NCBI RefSeq assembly: GCF_011759375.1
Contig: NZ_JAARML010000002.1
Span: 1,736,001-1,800,000, forward strand
From: Paraflavitalea devenefica
GTDB lineage: Bacteria > Bacteroidota > Bacteroidia > Chitinophagales > Chitinophagaceae
Length of the DNA stretch: 64,000 bases
Reading direction: 5' to 3'
The notes beneath the pieces are model-generated. The model saw only the letters and a program-made list of their open reading frames with translations, searched no databases and was not told the origin of the DNA. Made by a program: the position numbers and the translations under genes. Shown piece by piece: positions 33,689 to 43,700 of the stretch. The first letter of the stretch is position 1; every line of letters begins with the position of its first letter.

Positions 33689-35347
33689 ATGCAGCATACA
33701 CACAAATACCTCCAGATACACCCTGGTGATAATGTTCTGGTGGCTTTACAGGATCTCCCGAAAGGAACTTTGATTGAACTGAATAACCACACTTTTCCGC
33801 TGACAGACCCCGTGGCAGGCAAGCACAAATTCACGTTGCAACCTTTAAATCCCGGTGACAGTATTTATATGTACGGTGTATTGGTGGGTAAAGCCGATGC
33901 TGCTATACCGCAGGGTGGCGCTATTACTACCCGGAATATTCACCATGCAGCAGAAGATTTCAGCCTGGGCGAACGCAGGTTGCAATGGGAACCACCGGAT
34001 GTATCGAAGTGGAAGCAAAAAACTTTTATGGGCTACCATCGTGCCGACGGTTCAGTAGGTACGGCTAATTACTGGGTGGTGATACCACTGGTATTTTGCG
34101 AGAACCGCAATGTGGAAGTACTGAAGGAGGCGCTGGTGGATAAGCTGGGTTATAGCAAGGTAAAGGCTTTTCAGGCCGATGTGGCCAACCTGGTGCAATT
34201 GTACCAAAGCGGTTCAGCGGAAGCAGATATCCTGAACGCTCCGCTGGAAGAGGTATTTACAGAGCAACAGTCACAACGGGTATTCCCTCATGTAGATGGC
34301 ATTAAGTTCCTGAACCATGATATGGGATGCGGGGGCACACGCCTTGACGCCAATGCCCTGTGCGGGTTGCTGGCAGGATATATTACGCATCCTAATGTGG
34401 CCGGCGCTACCGTGTTAAGCCTCGGTTGTCAACACGCACAGGCTTCTATACTGAAGCAGGAGATCATGAAACGTGATCCTGCTTTCAGCAAGCCACTGGT
34501 AGTGCTGGAGCAACAGAAGGAAGGAACAGAGCAACAGTTGCTGAAGAAGGCGATCAAGCAAACTTTTGCCGGGTTGATGAAGGCTAACAGCATTACCCGT
34601 AAACCGGCGCCGTTGTCCAGGCTTTGTATCGGTCTTGAGTGCGGAGGTTCGGATGGCTTTTCCGGTATTTCAGCCAATCCTGCTGTAGGCTATGTTTCCG
34701 ACATGCTGGTGGCCCTGGGTGGATCTGTGATCCTTTCTGAGTTTCCTGAGTTATGCGGGGTAGAGCAGGAGTTGAGTGACCGGTGTGTAGATGAAGCGAC
34801 AGCCTTGCGTTTTATGGACCTGATGCGTAATTATAATGCGCGGGCAGAGGCGGATGGCTCCGGTTTTTATGCGAATCCTTCTCCTGGTAATATCCGCGAT
34901 GGGCTGATCACCGATGCCATTAAATCGGCCGGTGCTGCCAAAAAAGGCGGCACATCTCCGGTAGCAGATGTGTTGGATTATCCTGAGCGGGTGACGAAAC
35001 CCGGTTTGAATTTACTCTGTACGCCCGGTAACGATGTGGAGAGTACGACGGCTGAAGTAGGCTCCGGCGCTAATATCGTACTTTTTACCACCGGTCTGGG
35101 TACACCTACCGGCAACCCGATAGCACCTGTAGTCAAGCTCTCGACCAATACGAAAACGTTTTCGAAGATGCCCGATATTATCGATATTAATTGCGGTACT
35201 GTTATCGAGGGCAAAGCGACCATTCCACAACTGGCAGAAGAGATTATGGAGTATGTGATTGAGGTGGCGAGCGGCAATATCCAGCCCAAAGCTGTGCAGT
35301 TGGGGCAGGATGATTTTATTCCCTGGCGAAGAGGGGTGAGTTTGTAG
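33689..35347 (+). CDS. uxaA: Altronate dehydratase
   Basis: 552 residues. A SAF-type N-terminal domain (IHPGDNVLVALQDLPKG) is joined to the large UxaA catalytic region with GYHRADGSVGTANYWVV, NHDMGCGGTRLDA, LECGGSDGFSGI and a C-terminal FTTGLGTPTGNPI. The enzyme is an iron-dependent hydro-lyase converting D-altronate to 2-keto-3-deoxygluconate in the galacturonate pathway. The start at 33689 gives the SAF domain complete. It leads a probable two-gene unit with uxuA, although a heptad array lies between them. No tagaturonate reductase or uronate isomerase is present in the window. Confidence 0.9.
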   Translation: MQHTHKYLQIHPGDNVLVALQDLPKGTLIELNNHTFPLTDPVAGKHKFTLQPLNPGDSIYMYGVLVGKADAAIPQGGAITTRNIHHAAEDFSLGERRLQWEPPDVSKWKQKTFMGYHRADGSVGTANYWVVIPLVFCENRNVEVLKEALVDKLGYSKVKAFQADVANLVQLYQSGSAEADILNAPLEEVFTEQQSQRVFPHVDGIKFLNHDMGCGGTRLDANALCGLLAGYITHPNVAGATVLSLGCQHAQASILKQEIMKRDPAFSKPLVVLEQQKEGTEQQLLKKAIKQTFAGLMKANSITRKPAPLSRLCIGLECGGSDGFSGISANPAVGYVSDMLVALGGSVILSEFPELCGVEQELSDRCVDEATALRFMDLMRNYNARAEADGSGFYANPSPGNIRDGLITDAIKSAGAAKKGGTSPVADVLDYPERVTKPGLNLLCTPGNDVESTTAEVGSGANIVLFTTGLGTPTGNPIAPVVKLSTNTKTFSKMPDIIDINCGTVIEGKATIPQLAEEIMEYVIEVASGNIQPKAVQLGQDDFIPWRRGVSL

Positions 35348-35350
35348 AGT

Positions 35351-35427
35351 CGGAAGTCTGAGGTCCGGAGCCTGAGGTCTGAAGCTGCGTAATATTCCGG
35401 CTTCAGACTTCAGACTTCGGGCTTCGT
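35351..35427. repeat. Heptad array 2 (7-nt period, inverted halves)
   Basis: Left block in sevens: CGGAAGT, CTGAGGT, CCGGAGC, CTGAGGT, CTGAAGC. A 14-nt spacer follows, then the right block GCTTCAG, ACTTCAG, ACTTCGG, GCTTCGT (from 35400). The right units are the inverse of the left word CTGAAGT, which is also the word of array 1. It begins 3 nt after the uxaA stop. Confidence 0.75.
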
Positions 35428-35431
35428 ATTT

Positions 35432-35440
35432 TATCTTCGC
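35432..35440 (+). promoter_or_regulatory. -7-like box upstream of uxuA
   Basis: TATCTTCGC resembles TAnnTTTGC with one mismatch, 35 nt before the uxuA ATG and directly after heptad array 2. No good -33 element was found; the array occupies its place. Confidence 0.3.
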
Positions 35441-35474
35441 AGCGCAATTATTCATTTATTAATTTTTCTATTCA

Positions 35475-36665
35475 ATGAGCAATCAACAGCAAGCGCCCTT
35501 CATGGAACAGTCATTCCGCTGGTTTGGCCCTAATGATCCGGTTAGTTTATGGGATATCAGGCAGGCAGGAGCTACGGGTATCGTTACCGCTTTGCATCAT
35601 ATTCCCAATGGTGAAGTATGGCCGGTAGAAGAGATTATGCAACGCAAAGCAGTGATAGAAGCCGTAGGGTTGCGCTGGAATGTGGTGGAGAGCATACCTG
35701 TGCATGAACATATCAAAACCCAGCAAGGCGCCTATAAACTGTATATAGAGAATTATAAGACGAGCATCCGCAACCTGGCACAATGCGGTATCCATATTGT
35801 TACTTATAATTTTATGCCTGTACTTGACTGGACGAGGACAGACCTTGCCTATACCGTTGAGGATGGTTCCAAAGCCCTGCGCTTTGAAAGGGCGGCCCTG
35901 GTGGCCTTTGATGCACTGCTATTGCAGCGTAAAGGCGCCAAAACGGAATATAGTGAGCAGGAGTTGCAACAAGCAGCACAACGCCTGCAGGCAATGACCG
36001 ATGCAGAGAAGACCCTGTTGCAACGCAATATTATTGCCGGATTGCCGGGCTCAGAAGAGAGCTTTACGCTGCAGCAGTTCCAGGCGGCCCTGGATACTTA
36101 TGAAGGGATTGATGCCGGGAAGCTGCAGCAACACCTGATCTATTTCTTACAACAGATAACGCCGGTGGCAGAAGAAGCGGGCGTGGTACTGGCCATTCAC
36201 CCGGATGATCCTCCTTATGCGATCTTTGGTTTGCCGCGCGTAGTAAGTACAGAAGCTGATGTGCGTGCTTTGTTTGAAGCGGTGCCTTCCAAAGCCAATG
36301 GCCTGTGCTTTTGTACCGGTTCTTTTGGCGTGCGTGCTGATAATGACCTGCCCGGCATGGTAAAGCGGCTGGGTGACCGTATTAATTTTATTCACCTGCG
36401 CAGTACACAGCGTGATGCGGCCGGTAATTTTTATGAAGCCAATCACCTCGAAGGAGATGTAGATATGTATAGTGTGGTAAAGGAAATCGTACAGGTGATG
36501 CGTAAACGCAATGTTTCCCTTCCCATGCGGCCCGATCATGGCCACCAGATGCTGGACGATCTGAAGAAGAAAACCAATCCCGGTTATTCGGCCATTGGAA
36601 GGCTGAGAGGACTGGCGGAGTTGAGAGGATTGGAACTGGGTATCGCAAGAAGTTTCGGGTTTTGA
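35475..36665 (+). CDS. uxuA: Mannonate dehydratase
   Basis: 396 residues of the UxuA family: FRWFGPNDPVSLWDIRQAG at the N-terminus, then GLRWNVVESIPVHE, NFMPVLDWTRTDL, LAIHPDDPPY, GLCFCTGSFG, NFIHLRST and MRPDHGHQM, which include the His/Cys/Asp metal ligands. It removes water from D-mannonate to give 2-keto-3-deoxygluconate (glucuronate branch). Together with uxaA both uronate branches reach KDG. The final codons (from about 36651, encoding SFGF) lie inside heptad element 3, so the C-terminus may have been reshaped by that repeat. Confidence 0.93.
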   Translation: MSNQQQAPFMEQSFRWFGPNDPVSLWDIRQAGATGIVTALHHIPNGEVWPVEEIMQRKAVIEAVGLRWNVVESIPVHEHIKTQQGAYKLYIENYKTSIRNLAQCGIHIVTYNFMPVLDWTRTDLAYTVEDGSKALRFERAALVAFDALLLQRKGAKTEYSEQELQQAAQRLQAMTDAEKTLLQRNIIAGLPGSEESFTLQQFQAALDTYEGIDAGKLQQHLIYFLQQITPVAEEAGVVLAIHPDDPPYAIFGLPRVVSTEADVRALFEAVPSKANGLCFCTGSFGVRADNDLPGMVKRLGDRINFIHLRSTQRDAAGNFYEANHLEGDVDMYSVVKEIVQVMRKRNVSLPMRPDHGHQMLDDLKKKTNPGYSAIGRLRGLAELRGLELGIARSFGF

Positions 36666-36833
36666 GTTTTGGGTTTCGGGTTCTGCGGGTGTAGCTGGCT
36701 AATAAAATGTTAGCTCGTTGTAAACTTAAATAGAAAGCCGGAGGGTTGAGCAGACGCTTAATCCTCCGGCTTTTATTATTTAATTATGGGGTTTAGTATT
36801 TCAGCAACCCGAAACGCTAAACCCGGAACACGT
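36651..36833. repeat. Heptad element 3, two blocks flanking a terminator
   Basis: Left block 36651-36692: AGTTTCG, GGTTTTG, AGTTTTG, GGTTTCG, GGTTCTG, CGGGTGT. Right block 36806-36833: AACCCGA, AACGCTA, AACCCGG, AACACGT, the inverse word. The left block begins inside the uxuA coding end; the right block ends 2 nt before the nagB stop (36836). Confidence 0.65.
36734..36773. terminator. Bidirectional terminator, uxuA / nagB
   Basis: AAAGCCGGAGG (36734-36744) and CCTCCGGCTTT (36763-36773) form a perfect stem with an A run before and a T run after, between convergent genes. Confidence 0.8.
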
Positions 36834-36835
36834 CA

Positions 36836-38743
36836 TTAATAATGCCATCTTACAAAGGCTTCCATCGCTGCGTATTTGGTCAATCCCAATTGCGCATAGA
36901 GGTTAGCGGTGTTTGCATTGCGGTCTTCGGCGCGTTGCCAGAATTCACGGGCATCACTACCCTGGAAGGGTACCATGTCTTTTTGTGACTGGTGGATGAA
37001 GATGCCGTACCTTTTTTTCATTACCTGGTCGGGGCTCATGGGGATAGCCATTTCAATTTCACTGATATCCCATTCCTGCCAGGCGCCTTTGTACAACCAC
37101 ATCCAGCAGTCTTTTACCCACTCATCGCCATCGTTTTTGATGCGGCGCAATGCTTCAAATACGACATCCAGACATACTTTATGGGTGCCATGCGGATCGG
37201 CCAGGTCGCCGGCGCAGAATACCTGGTGTGGTTTTATTTTGCGCAGCAGATCAATGGTGAGCTGTACGTCTGCCTCGCCCATCGGGTTCTTTTCGATGGT
37301 GCCTGTTTCATAGAAAGGCAGGTTCTGGAAATGATAGTTGTTATCACTGATGCCTACATACCGGCAGGTGGCTTTGGCCTCACAGCGGCGGATAAGTCCT
37401 TTGATGGCGCGGATCTCTGCGGTATCTATCTGGTTTGATTTTTTCTTTTTGAGATAAGCCCTTGCCTGTTCCAGTATTTCTTTGCTTTTGCTGCTGTCAA
37501 TGCCAAACATGTCTTCAAACCCTACTGCAAAGTCCATGAAGCGGGTAACAAATTCATCCGTAACCGCAATGTTGCCGGAGGTTTGATAGGCTACATGCAC
37601 ATCATGTCCCTGGTCGTGCAGGCGCTGAAAGGTGCCGCCCATGGAGATGATGTCATCATCGGGGTGGGGGGAGAAGATGATGCAGCGCTTGGGATAAGGC
37701 TCACTGCGCTCCGGATGATTGGGCAGGCTTGCATTGGGCTTGCCGCCGGGCCATCCGGTGATGGTATCACGCATCATATAGTATACCTGCAGGTTGATCT
37801 CGTAAGCATCGCCTTTTTCTACCAGCAGGTCGCTGATGCCATTATCACGGTAATCACTATTGGTTAAGCTAAGGATCGGTTTGTTTACTTTAAGCGCCAT
37901 GTTGACTACAGCCTTGCGGATCATGGCCGGTGTCCATTCTGTTTCACCGGTAAGCCAGGGCGATTTGAAGCGGGTGAGTTCTGCTGCCGCCAGCTCATCC
38001 AGCACAAAGGTGCAGTCGTTGTGCTGTTGCAGCAGGGAGGCCGGTATCTGTTCGTCTACATGCCCTTCCACTGATTTCTGTACTACGGGTGCTTTGGCTG
38101 GTCCCCAGGCCATGAGAATGATGCGTTTTGCCTTCATGATGGTGCTGATGCCCATGGTGATGGCCAGGCGGGGTACCTGTGATATGTTGGCAAACTCGTA
38201 AGCATTGGCAATGCGTGTAGAGTTGTCCAGTGTTACCAGTCTTGTACGGGAATAGATGCTGGAGCCGGGTTCGTTGAAGCCGATATGCCCGTTGTTACCG
38301 ATGCCCAGTACCTGCAGGTCAATACCACCTGCCTGCTCAATGAGTTGTTCGTATTGTACACAATGGGCCTTGATGTTTTCTTTGGTGATCTCTCCATTCG
38401 GGATATGGATGTTTTCAGGATCTATATCCACGTGATCAAAGAGGTTCACATGCATGAAGCGATTGTAACTTTGCAGGGCATCTCCTTCGATGGGGTAGTA
38501 TTCATCGAGGTTGAAGGTGATCACATTTTTAAAGCTAAGCCCTTCTTCTTTGTGCAGGCGTACCAGTTCTGCATAGAGTGATTTGGGAGTGGAGCCGGTA
38601 GCGAGACCTAAAATACATTTTTCCCATTTGGCCTGTTTGCTACGGATCAGATCGGCAATTTCGAGGGCTACTGATTTGGAACCTTGTTTAAGATCGGAGT
38701 AGATATTGACGGGGATCTTCTCAAACGAATCAACCATGCTCAT
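36836..38743 (-). CDS. nagB: Glucosamine-6-phosphate deaminase fused to LmbE-like domain
   Basis: The start is chosen at 38743 (MSMVDSFEKIPVNIYSDLKQ); the frame is open further but that part lacks family similarity. 635 residues: NagB isomerase/deaminase domain (about 1-265) with LGLATGSTPKSLY, FNLDEYYP and GIGNNGHIGFNEPG, then from about 350 a LmbE/PIG-L-like deacetylase domain with the zinc motif PHPDDD and DPHGTH. NagB turns GlcN-6-P into Fru-6-P plus ammonia. The second domain, common in Bacteroidetes NagB proteins, may deacetylate GlcNAc-type substrates, which would combine two catabolic steps. This matches the GH20 and glycosylasparaginase genes nearby. Confidence 0.88.
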   Translation of the reverse strand: MSMVDSFEKIPVNIYSDLKQGSKSVALEIADLIRSKQAKWEKCILGLATGSTPKSLYAELVRLHKEEGLSFKNVITFNLDEYYPIEGDALQSYNRFMHVNLFDHVDIDPENIHIPNGEITKENIKAHCVQYEQLIEQAGGIDLQVLGIGNNGHIGFNEPGSSIYSRTRLVTLDNSTRIANAYEFANISQVPRLAITMGISTIMKAKRIILMAWGPAKAPVVQKSVEGHVDEQIPASLLQQHNDCTFVLDELAAAELTRFKSPWLTGETEWTPAMIRKAVVNMALKVNKPILSLTNSDYRDNGISDLLVEKGDAYEINLQVYYMMRDTITGWPGGKPNASLPNHPERSEPYPKRCIIFSPHPDDDIISMGGTFQRLHDQGHDVHVAYQTSGNIAVTDEFVTRFMDFAVGFEDMFGIDSSKSKEILEQARAYLKKKKSNQIDTAEIRAIKGLIRRCEAKATCRYVGISDNNYHFQNLPFYETGTIEKNPMGEADVQLTIDLLRKIKPHQVFCAGDLADPHGTHKVCLDVVFEALRRIKNDGDEWVKDCWMWLYKGAWQEWDISEIEMAIPMSPDQVMKKRYGIFIHQSQKDMVPFQGSDAREFWQRAEDRNANTANLYAQLGLTKYAAMEAFVRWHY

Positions 38744-38925
38744 AAAAACTTTGTTTGGTGCTGAATTATTTGAGCGCACGAAGGTAAGCGCTATTTCCAT
38801 ACTATGCAATGAAAAAATGAATAACTCTTTGATGCAGGCTTTTGCAACCGGTTGCGCAGGGGGTGTTTTAAGTAGGACGGCAGTCCTTATAAACTGGCAA
38901 CGAGGGAATACAGGGGCATGCCCAT

Positions 38926-39504
38926 TTAGGCGAACAACAAAAGAGGGAGTTTCTGCAGTATCTTTTTCATGGTCTTGATAGCCTGGGACAAGAGGTTGCG
39001 GGCTACCTGGTAGTTGATGTTCATGATATCACTAACCTCTTCATAACTAAGGTTCTGGTAAAACTTGAGGTAGATGATCTCTTTCTGGCGGGCAGAAAGT
39101 TGTTCCAAGGCCCTGAGAACGCTGGAGGTCCTTTCGGCATGTTCCTGTTTATCAATGATAAAGGTTTCGTAGCTGATCTCAAAGATGATATCTTCGGGGA
39201 GGGTGGCCTGCAGGCGGGTATTGGACCTTTTATGGAGAGCTTTTAGTAATTTGTATTTGATGGCTTTGAGCAGGTAAGCTTTTACCGAAATGGAAGGCGG
39301 CGCATTTTTACTTTGCCATAGTTCTATGAAGAGTTCCTGGATACAATCTTCCAATATCTCTGTATCGGCGCATATTTTATTGCCATACCGGAAGAGATCG
39401 GCATAATGACGGCGGAACAGTAAGCCCAAAGCATCCCTGTTGCCCTGTATAAAGGCCAGCCAGCAGTCAATATCTTGTTTATGGTCAATCGGGTCGTGCA
39501 GCAT
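38926..39504 (-). CDS. ECF sigma factor (FecI-like)
   Basis: 192 residues with region 2 (ALGLLFRRHYADLFRYGNKI, EDCIQELFIELWQ) and region 4 (LSARQKEIIYLKFYQNLSYE followed by EVSDIMNINYQVARNLLSQA). It directs RNA polymerase to the SusC operon when its FecR anti-sigma partner signals. Unusually it is divergent from fecR (130 nt between starts) rather than upstream in the same operon. Its stop lies 182 nt from the nagB start, so it could read on into nagB. Confidence 0.9.
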   Translation of the reverse strand: MLHDPIDHKQDIDCWLAFIQGNRDALGLLFRRHYADLFRYGNKICADTEILEDCIQELFIELWQSKNAPPSISVKAYLLKAIKYKLLKALHKRSNTRLQATLPEDIIFEISYETFIIDKQEHAERTSSVLRALEQLSARQKEIIYLKFYQNLSYEEVSDIMNINYQVARNLLSQAIKTMKKILQKLPLLLFA

Positions 39505-39634
39505 GCTCGTTGATAGCTCGCGATCGTAAACTACCAGTAAATATGAAGAAAATCAACAGGTAGTAAAAATATTTTTAAAATTGGCATTACAAAGTATTCA
39601 AACCAGTCACTTATAACAGGAAATAAGCTGATCT

Positions 39635-40624
39635 ATGGAAAATATGTTTTCAACAGTGGAGGATATTATAGCAGATGAGGGTTTTCAGGCCTGGTATGCA
39701 GCCGTGGATAAGGCTGCTGTACAGGCCTGGGAAAGCCGGATGGAAACCCATCCTGCTATGGCTGTATTGGTGGCGGAAGCCCGGGAGTACATGATTGCAC
39801 TTACCGTGCAGGAGCGGGAAGTATCTGTGGGCCAGGTAACTGCTGCAGAGCAGCGGCTGATGGCTTCGCTGGCCATTAAGCCTGCAACACCGGTGATCTC
39901 CCTGCAACGCCGTAATAACCGCTGGTGGTGGGCTGCTGCCGCTGTACTGTTGATCGGGATCAGCACTTTTGTATTGTGGAACAGATCTTCCTCACTGGCC
40001 CTGATGCAAACTGCTTATGGAGAGATCCGGCAGCAGCAGTTGCCTGATGGTTCTACGGTAACCCTGAATGCCAATAGTGAGATCAGCTTTCATGAAGGTT
40101 GGAAGGAAGGTTCCAGCCGGGAAATATGGTTGAAGGGAGAAGCGTTTTTCCATGTGACTAAAACACCTTCCAAATCCCGCTTTATTGTCCATACTGAGCG
40201 GTTTGATGTAGTGGTAACAGGTACACAGTTCAATGTGATGAGCCGCGCCGGAAAGACCAATTTAATGCTTACTGAGGGTAGTGTGACGTTGAAAACCCGT
40301 GAAGGAAAAGAAATTTATATGAAGCCCGGCGATTTTGTAGAGGTTACAGATCTGCAGCCGGAAATAAAAACAGGCAAGGAAGAGAATGTTCTGGCCTGGA
40401 AGGATAAGAAACTATATTTTGAGAAAACACCCCTCTCTGTTGCCGTACAAAAGATAGAAGAACTGTATGGTGTAAAGATCAGGTTGGCCAATAAAACAGT
40501 AGCTGATAAGACGCTCACCGGCATTATGTCGAATGATAACCTGGATGATTTGTTACAGGCCGTGGAAGTTGCCACTGATTTCCATGTAGTACATAAACAT
40601 GACGAGATACTAATTACAGAATAA
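39635..40624 (+). CDS. FecR-family anti-sigma factor
   Basis: 329 residues: cytoplasmic N-terminus (about 1-90), one membrane helix (WWWAAAAVLLIGISTFVLW, about 95-113), a periplasmic FecR beta domain (LPDGSTVTLNANSEISFHEG, GEAFFHVTKTPSKSRFIV) and a C-terminal DUF4974 domain (YFEKTPLSVAVQKIEELYG). It holds the ECF sigma factor at the membrane until the STN domain of the downstream SusC reports substrate. Ends with an intrinsic terminator before susC. Confidence 0.92.
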   Translation: MENMFSTVEDIIADEGFQAWYAAVDKAAVQAWESRMETHPAMAVLVAEAREYMIALTVQEREVSVGQVTAAEQRLMASLAIKPATPVISLQRRNNRWWWAAAAVLLIGISTFVLWNRSSSLALMQTAYGEIRQQQLPDGSTVTLNANSEISFHEGWKEGSSREIWLKGEAFFHVTKTPSKSRFIVHTERFDVVVTGTQFNVMSRAGKTNLMLTEGSVTLKTREGKEIYMKPGDFVEVTDLQPEIKTGKEENVLAWKDKKLYFEKTPLSVAVQKIEELYGVKIRLANKTVADKTLTGIMSNDNLDDLLQAVEVATDFHVVHKHDEILITE

Positions 40625-40653
40625 TTGTTGAATACGGGTCATTGTATAGTCTG

Positions 40654-40680
40654 AAAGCATTCGCTAAAGGAATGCTTTTT
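40654..40680 (+). terminator. Intrinsic terminator between fecR and susC
   Basis: AAAGCATTC (40654-40662) pairs with GAATGCTTT (40670-40678), followed by more T. It separates regulator expression from the susC-susD operon, which probably has its own sigma-dependent promoter in 40681-40795. Confidence 0.75.
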
Positions 40681-40795
40681 AGAAAAACAAATGAGATGTT
40701 TTCCTGCTGCTCCGGAAAGCAGGGTGACGTTTTATGCATGGTCCTATTGGCATCACAAAACAATCACAAACTGCTATTAACTAAAAGGTTGCATT

Positions 40796-43700
40796 ATGAG
40801 AGTCGTTCACATAAAACCCAAACTGCTTGGCTGTTTACTGGGATTGCAGTTGTTCTCTTTTTCTCCGGCAGGTGCACAGGATGTATATGCCTATGCTACT
40901 GGTAAACAAAATGCTCCCCGCCAGCAGGCTGATCCCAACAGGAAGCCGGAAGATACCAGCAATAAACAAAGCCTCTTTAAGGTATTAAAGGAACTGAATA
41001 AGACGAAAGGTGTTTCTTTCCTGTTCTCCGATGAATCGCTGGGCGAAAGGCTGGTGAATCCTGTAAAGAAAGATCATGTTGATATCGAGAAGATCCTGAA
41101 CCAGGTGCTGGAGAATACAGGACTGAAATATAAGAAGGTCAATGACAAGACTTTCGTGATCGTGGTAGCTAAGGAATCGGTAAAGGCCAATACAACTACT
41201 GTTACGTTTGGCGATGACAATGGACAGGTGGCCGCTAACCGCCCGGACGATCCGGTAACCGGCAAGATAACAGATGCTACCGGCGAAGGCGTGGCGGGCG
41301 TGAGTGTATCGGTGAAAGGAACACAGCGTGGTACTACTACCAATGCTGCCGGCGTGTTTTCTATTGAAGTAAATAGAGGAGAAACACTGATTTTCTCTGC
41401 CGTAGGATATACTACCCAGGAAGTGGTGGTGGGTGACCGCAATACGGTTAATGTATTGCTGGCAACTGCCTCCGGGCAAATGACTGAAGTAGTGGTGACG
41501 GCGCTGGGTATTAGCAGAAGATCAAAAAGTATTACTTATGCCACACAAAAGATAAGTGGTGAAGAACTGACTGCGGTGAAAGACCCCAACCTGGTGAATA
41601 GCCTGAATGGCAAGATCGCCGGCTTAACGGTTAACAGAAGCGCTTCCGGCGCCGGTGGTTCTGTAAGGGTGGTGATGCGTGGTAACAAGAGTACACAGAA
41701 TAATTCGCCCCTGTATGTGATTGACGGTATTCCCATGTACAACAGTTCTGTGGCACAGCCAGAGAACCTGTTTGGCCAGTCATCCGGTGTTGCCAGTGCA
41801 GGCCGTGATGGTGGGGATGCGATCTCTAACCTGAACCCGGAAGATATTGAAAGCATGCAGGTGTTGAAGGGGGCGTCTGCCGCAGCTTTGTATGGCAGCC
41901 AGGCAGCCAACGGAGCTATACTGGTGACTACCAAAAAAGGAAAAGCAGGTGCTACACGTGTTACAGTGGCCAGCAGTCTTACGCTTGACCGTGTGATGCT
42001 GAAGCCCGAAGCACAGTTTGCTTATGGACAGGATGGCGCGAACAATGAGAATGGCTGGGGCACCAAAAACGGGAAAGGCGATTATACGGATGACTTCTAT
42101 CAGACAGGCGTTACCTGGATCAACAGCATCAGCCTGATGGCTGGCGGTGACAAGGCGCAAAGTTATTTCTCCTATGCCAATACAGATAATAAAGGGGTTA
42201 TTCCTACTGCCAAATTCAACCGTCATACGTTTACTTTCCGTGAGAACGCTAAGTTCTTTAATGATAAGCTGACGGTGGATGGACTGGTAACACTGACCAG
42301 GCAAAAAGCTACCAATCGTCCTTCATCCGGATTGTACAACAATCCGCAGATGGGCCTTTATTTCTTTCCGCGTAATCTTGATTTTGGTGTATATAAAAAT
42401 GCCTATGAAGTTAATTCTCCGCAACGTGCATTGAATGTACAGAACTGGTGGAATATTGACTATGATAATGGCAATTTTGGCAATGAATATTCCCAGAACC
42501 CCTATTGGATACTGCATCGCAACCAACGTAGTGACAGCCGTGACCGTGCTTTCAGTTCATTGACGTTGCGGTATGAGTTATTGCCCTGGTTGTCGGTACA
42601 GGCGCGTGGCAGTTACGATTTTTCGGTGGATGATTATGATTCCAAAATGTATGCAGGCACGCATCCTGTAATAGCAGATTATAATGGACGCTATACCTGG
42701 GAACGTAGTAAGAACAGTGTAGCTTATGGCGATGTACTGTTTTTCCTGAATAAGAATATCAGTCCTGATCTTTCCCTGAATGCTACCCTGGGCGCTTCTG
42801 TCAATGATGCCCGGGTGAATGACCGTACTTTTATTGATTCGTATGGCGCTGTAAATGCAGATGGCGTGAAGCAGGGACTGGGTATTGCCAATGTATTCAG
42901 TGTGCAGAATATCCTGGCCCGCAATGCCGCCAAACAACAATCGGTGATCCGCTACCAGACACAATCAGTATTGGGCAGTGCTTCCCTTGGTTATAAAGAG
43001 ATGGTGTACCTGGACCTGACAGCCAGAAATGACTGGTCATCTACTTTGTCGTATACACCCAATCAAAGTTTCCTGTATTATTCTGCAGGCGCTACCGGCG
43101 TGCTGAGCGAGATGGTAAAGCTGCCGGAGGCTGTAGACCTTGCCAAACTGCGTGTATCCTTCGCCAGGGTGGGCAATAGTGTAAAGGCGTTTGTCACCAA
43201 TCCTCCGTTGTATACGGTAAATCCTTCCACAGGTGGGCTGGTGAAGAATATAAAGGCCTCTTATCCCAACAGGCCGCTGAAGCCGGAAGATAACCGTTCT
43301 TTTGAAATTGGTACAGAGTGGCGCCTGCTGAATAACCGTGTGGGTGTAGATGTTACCTGGTATAAGAACGATAATTACAATCAATATTTTGAGACGCCTG
43401 CGCCCAGCAGCAGTGGCTTCAATACTTATTACCTGAACCTGGGCCAGATACGCAATACAGGTGTGGAAGTGATGTTGAGCCTGGTACCGGTAAAGACCAA
43501 GGACCTGGAATGGAATACCGCCCTGAATTTTGCAGCCAATGATAATAAGGTGGTAAACCTGAGCGAAGATGGTGTGACCGATGCCAACGCGCAGTTCTTC
43601 TTAACCGGCTTTGATAATACCTACGGTTCTATTGTACGCGAAGGCGGCAGTTTTGGGGATATCCTCTCTTTCGTAGCCGACCGCGATGATAAGGGCAATA

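Noticed and set aside
40642..40905. An 87-codon open frame on the + strand
   Set aside because: It crosses an intrinsic terminator and overlaps the susC start in another frame.
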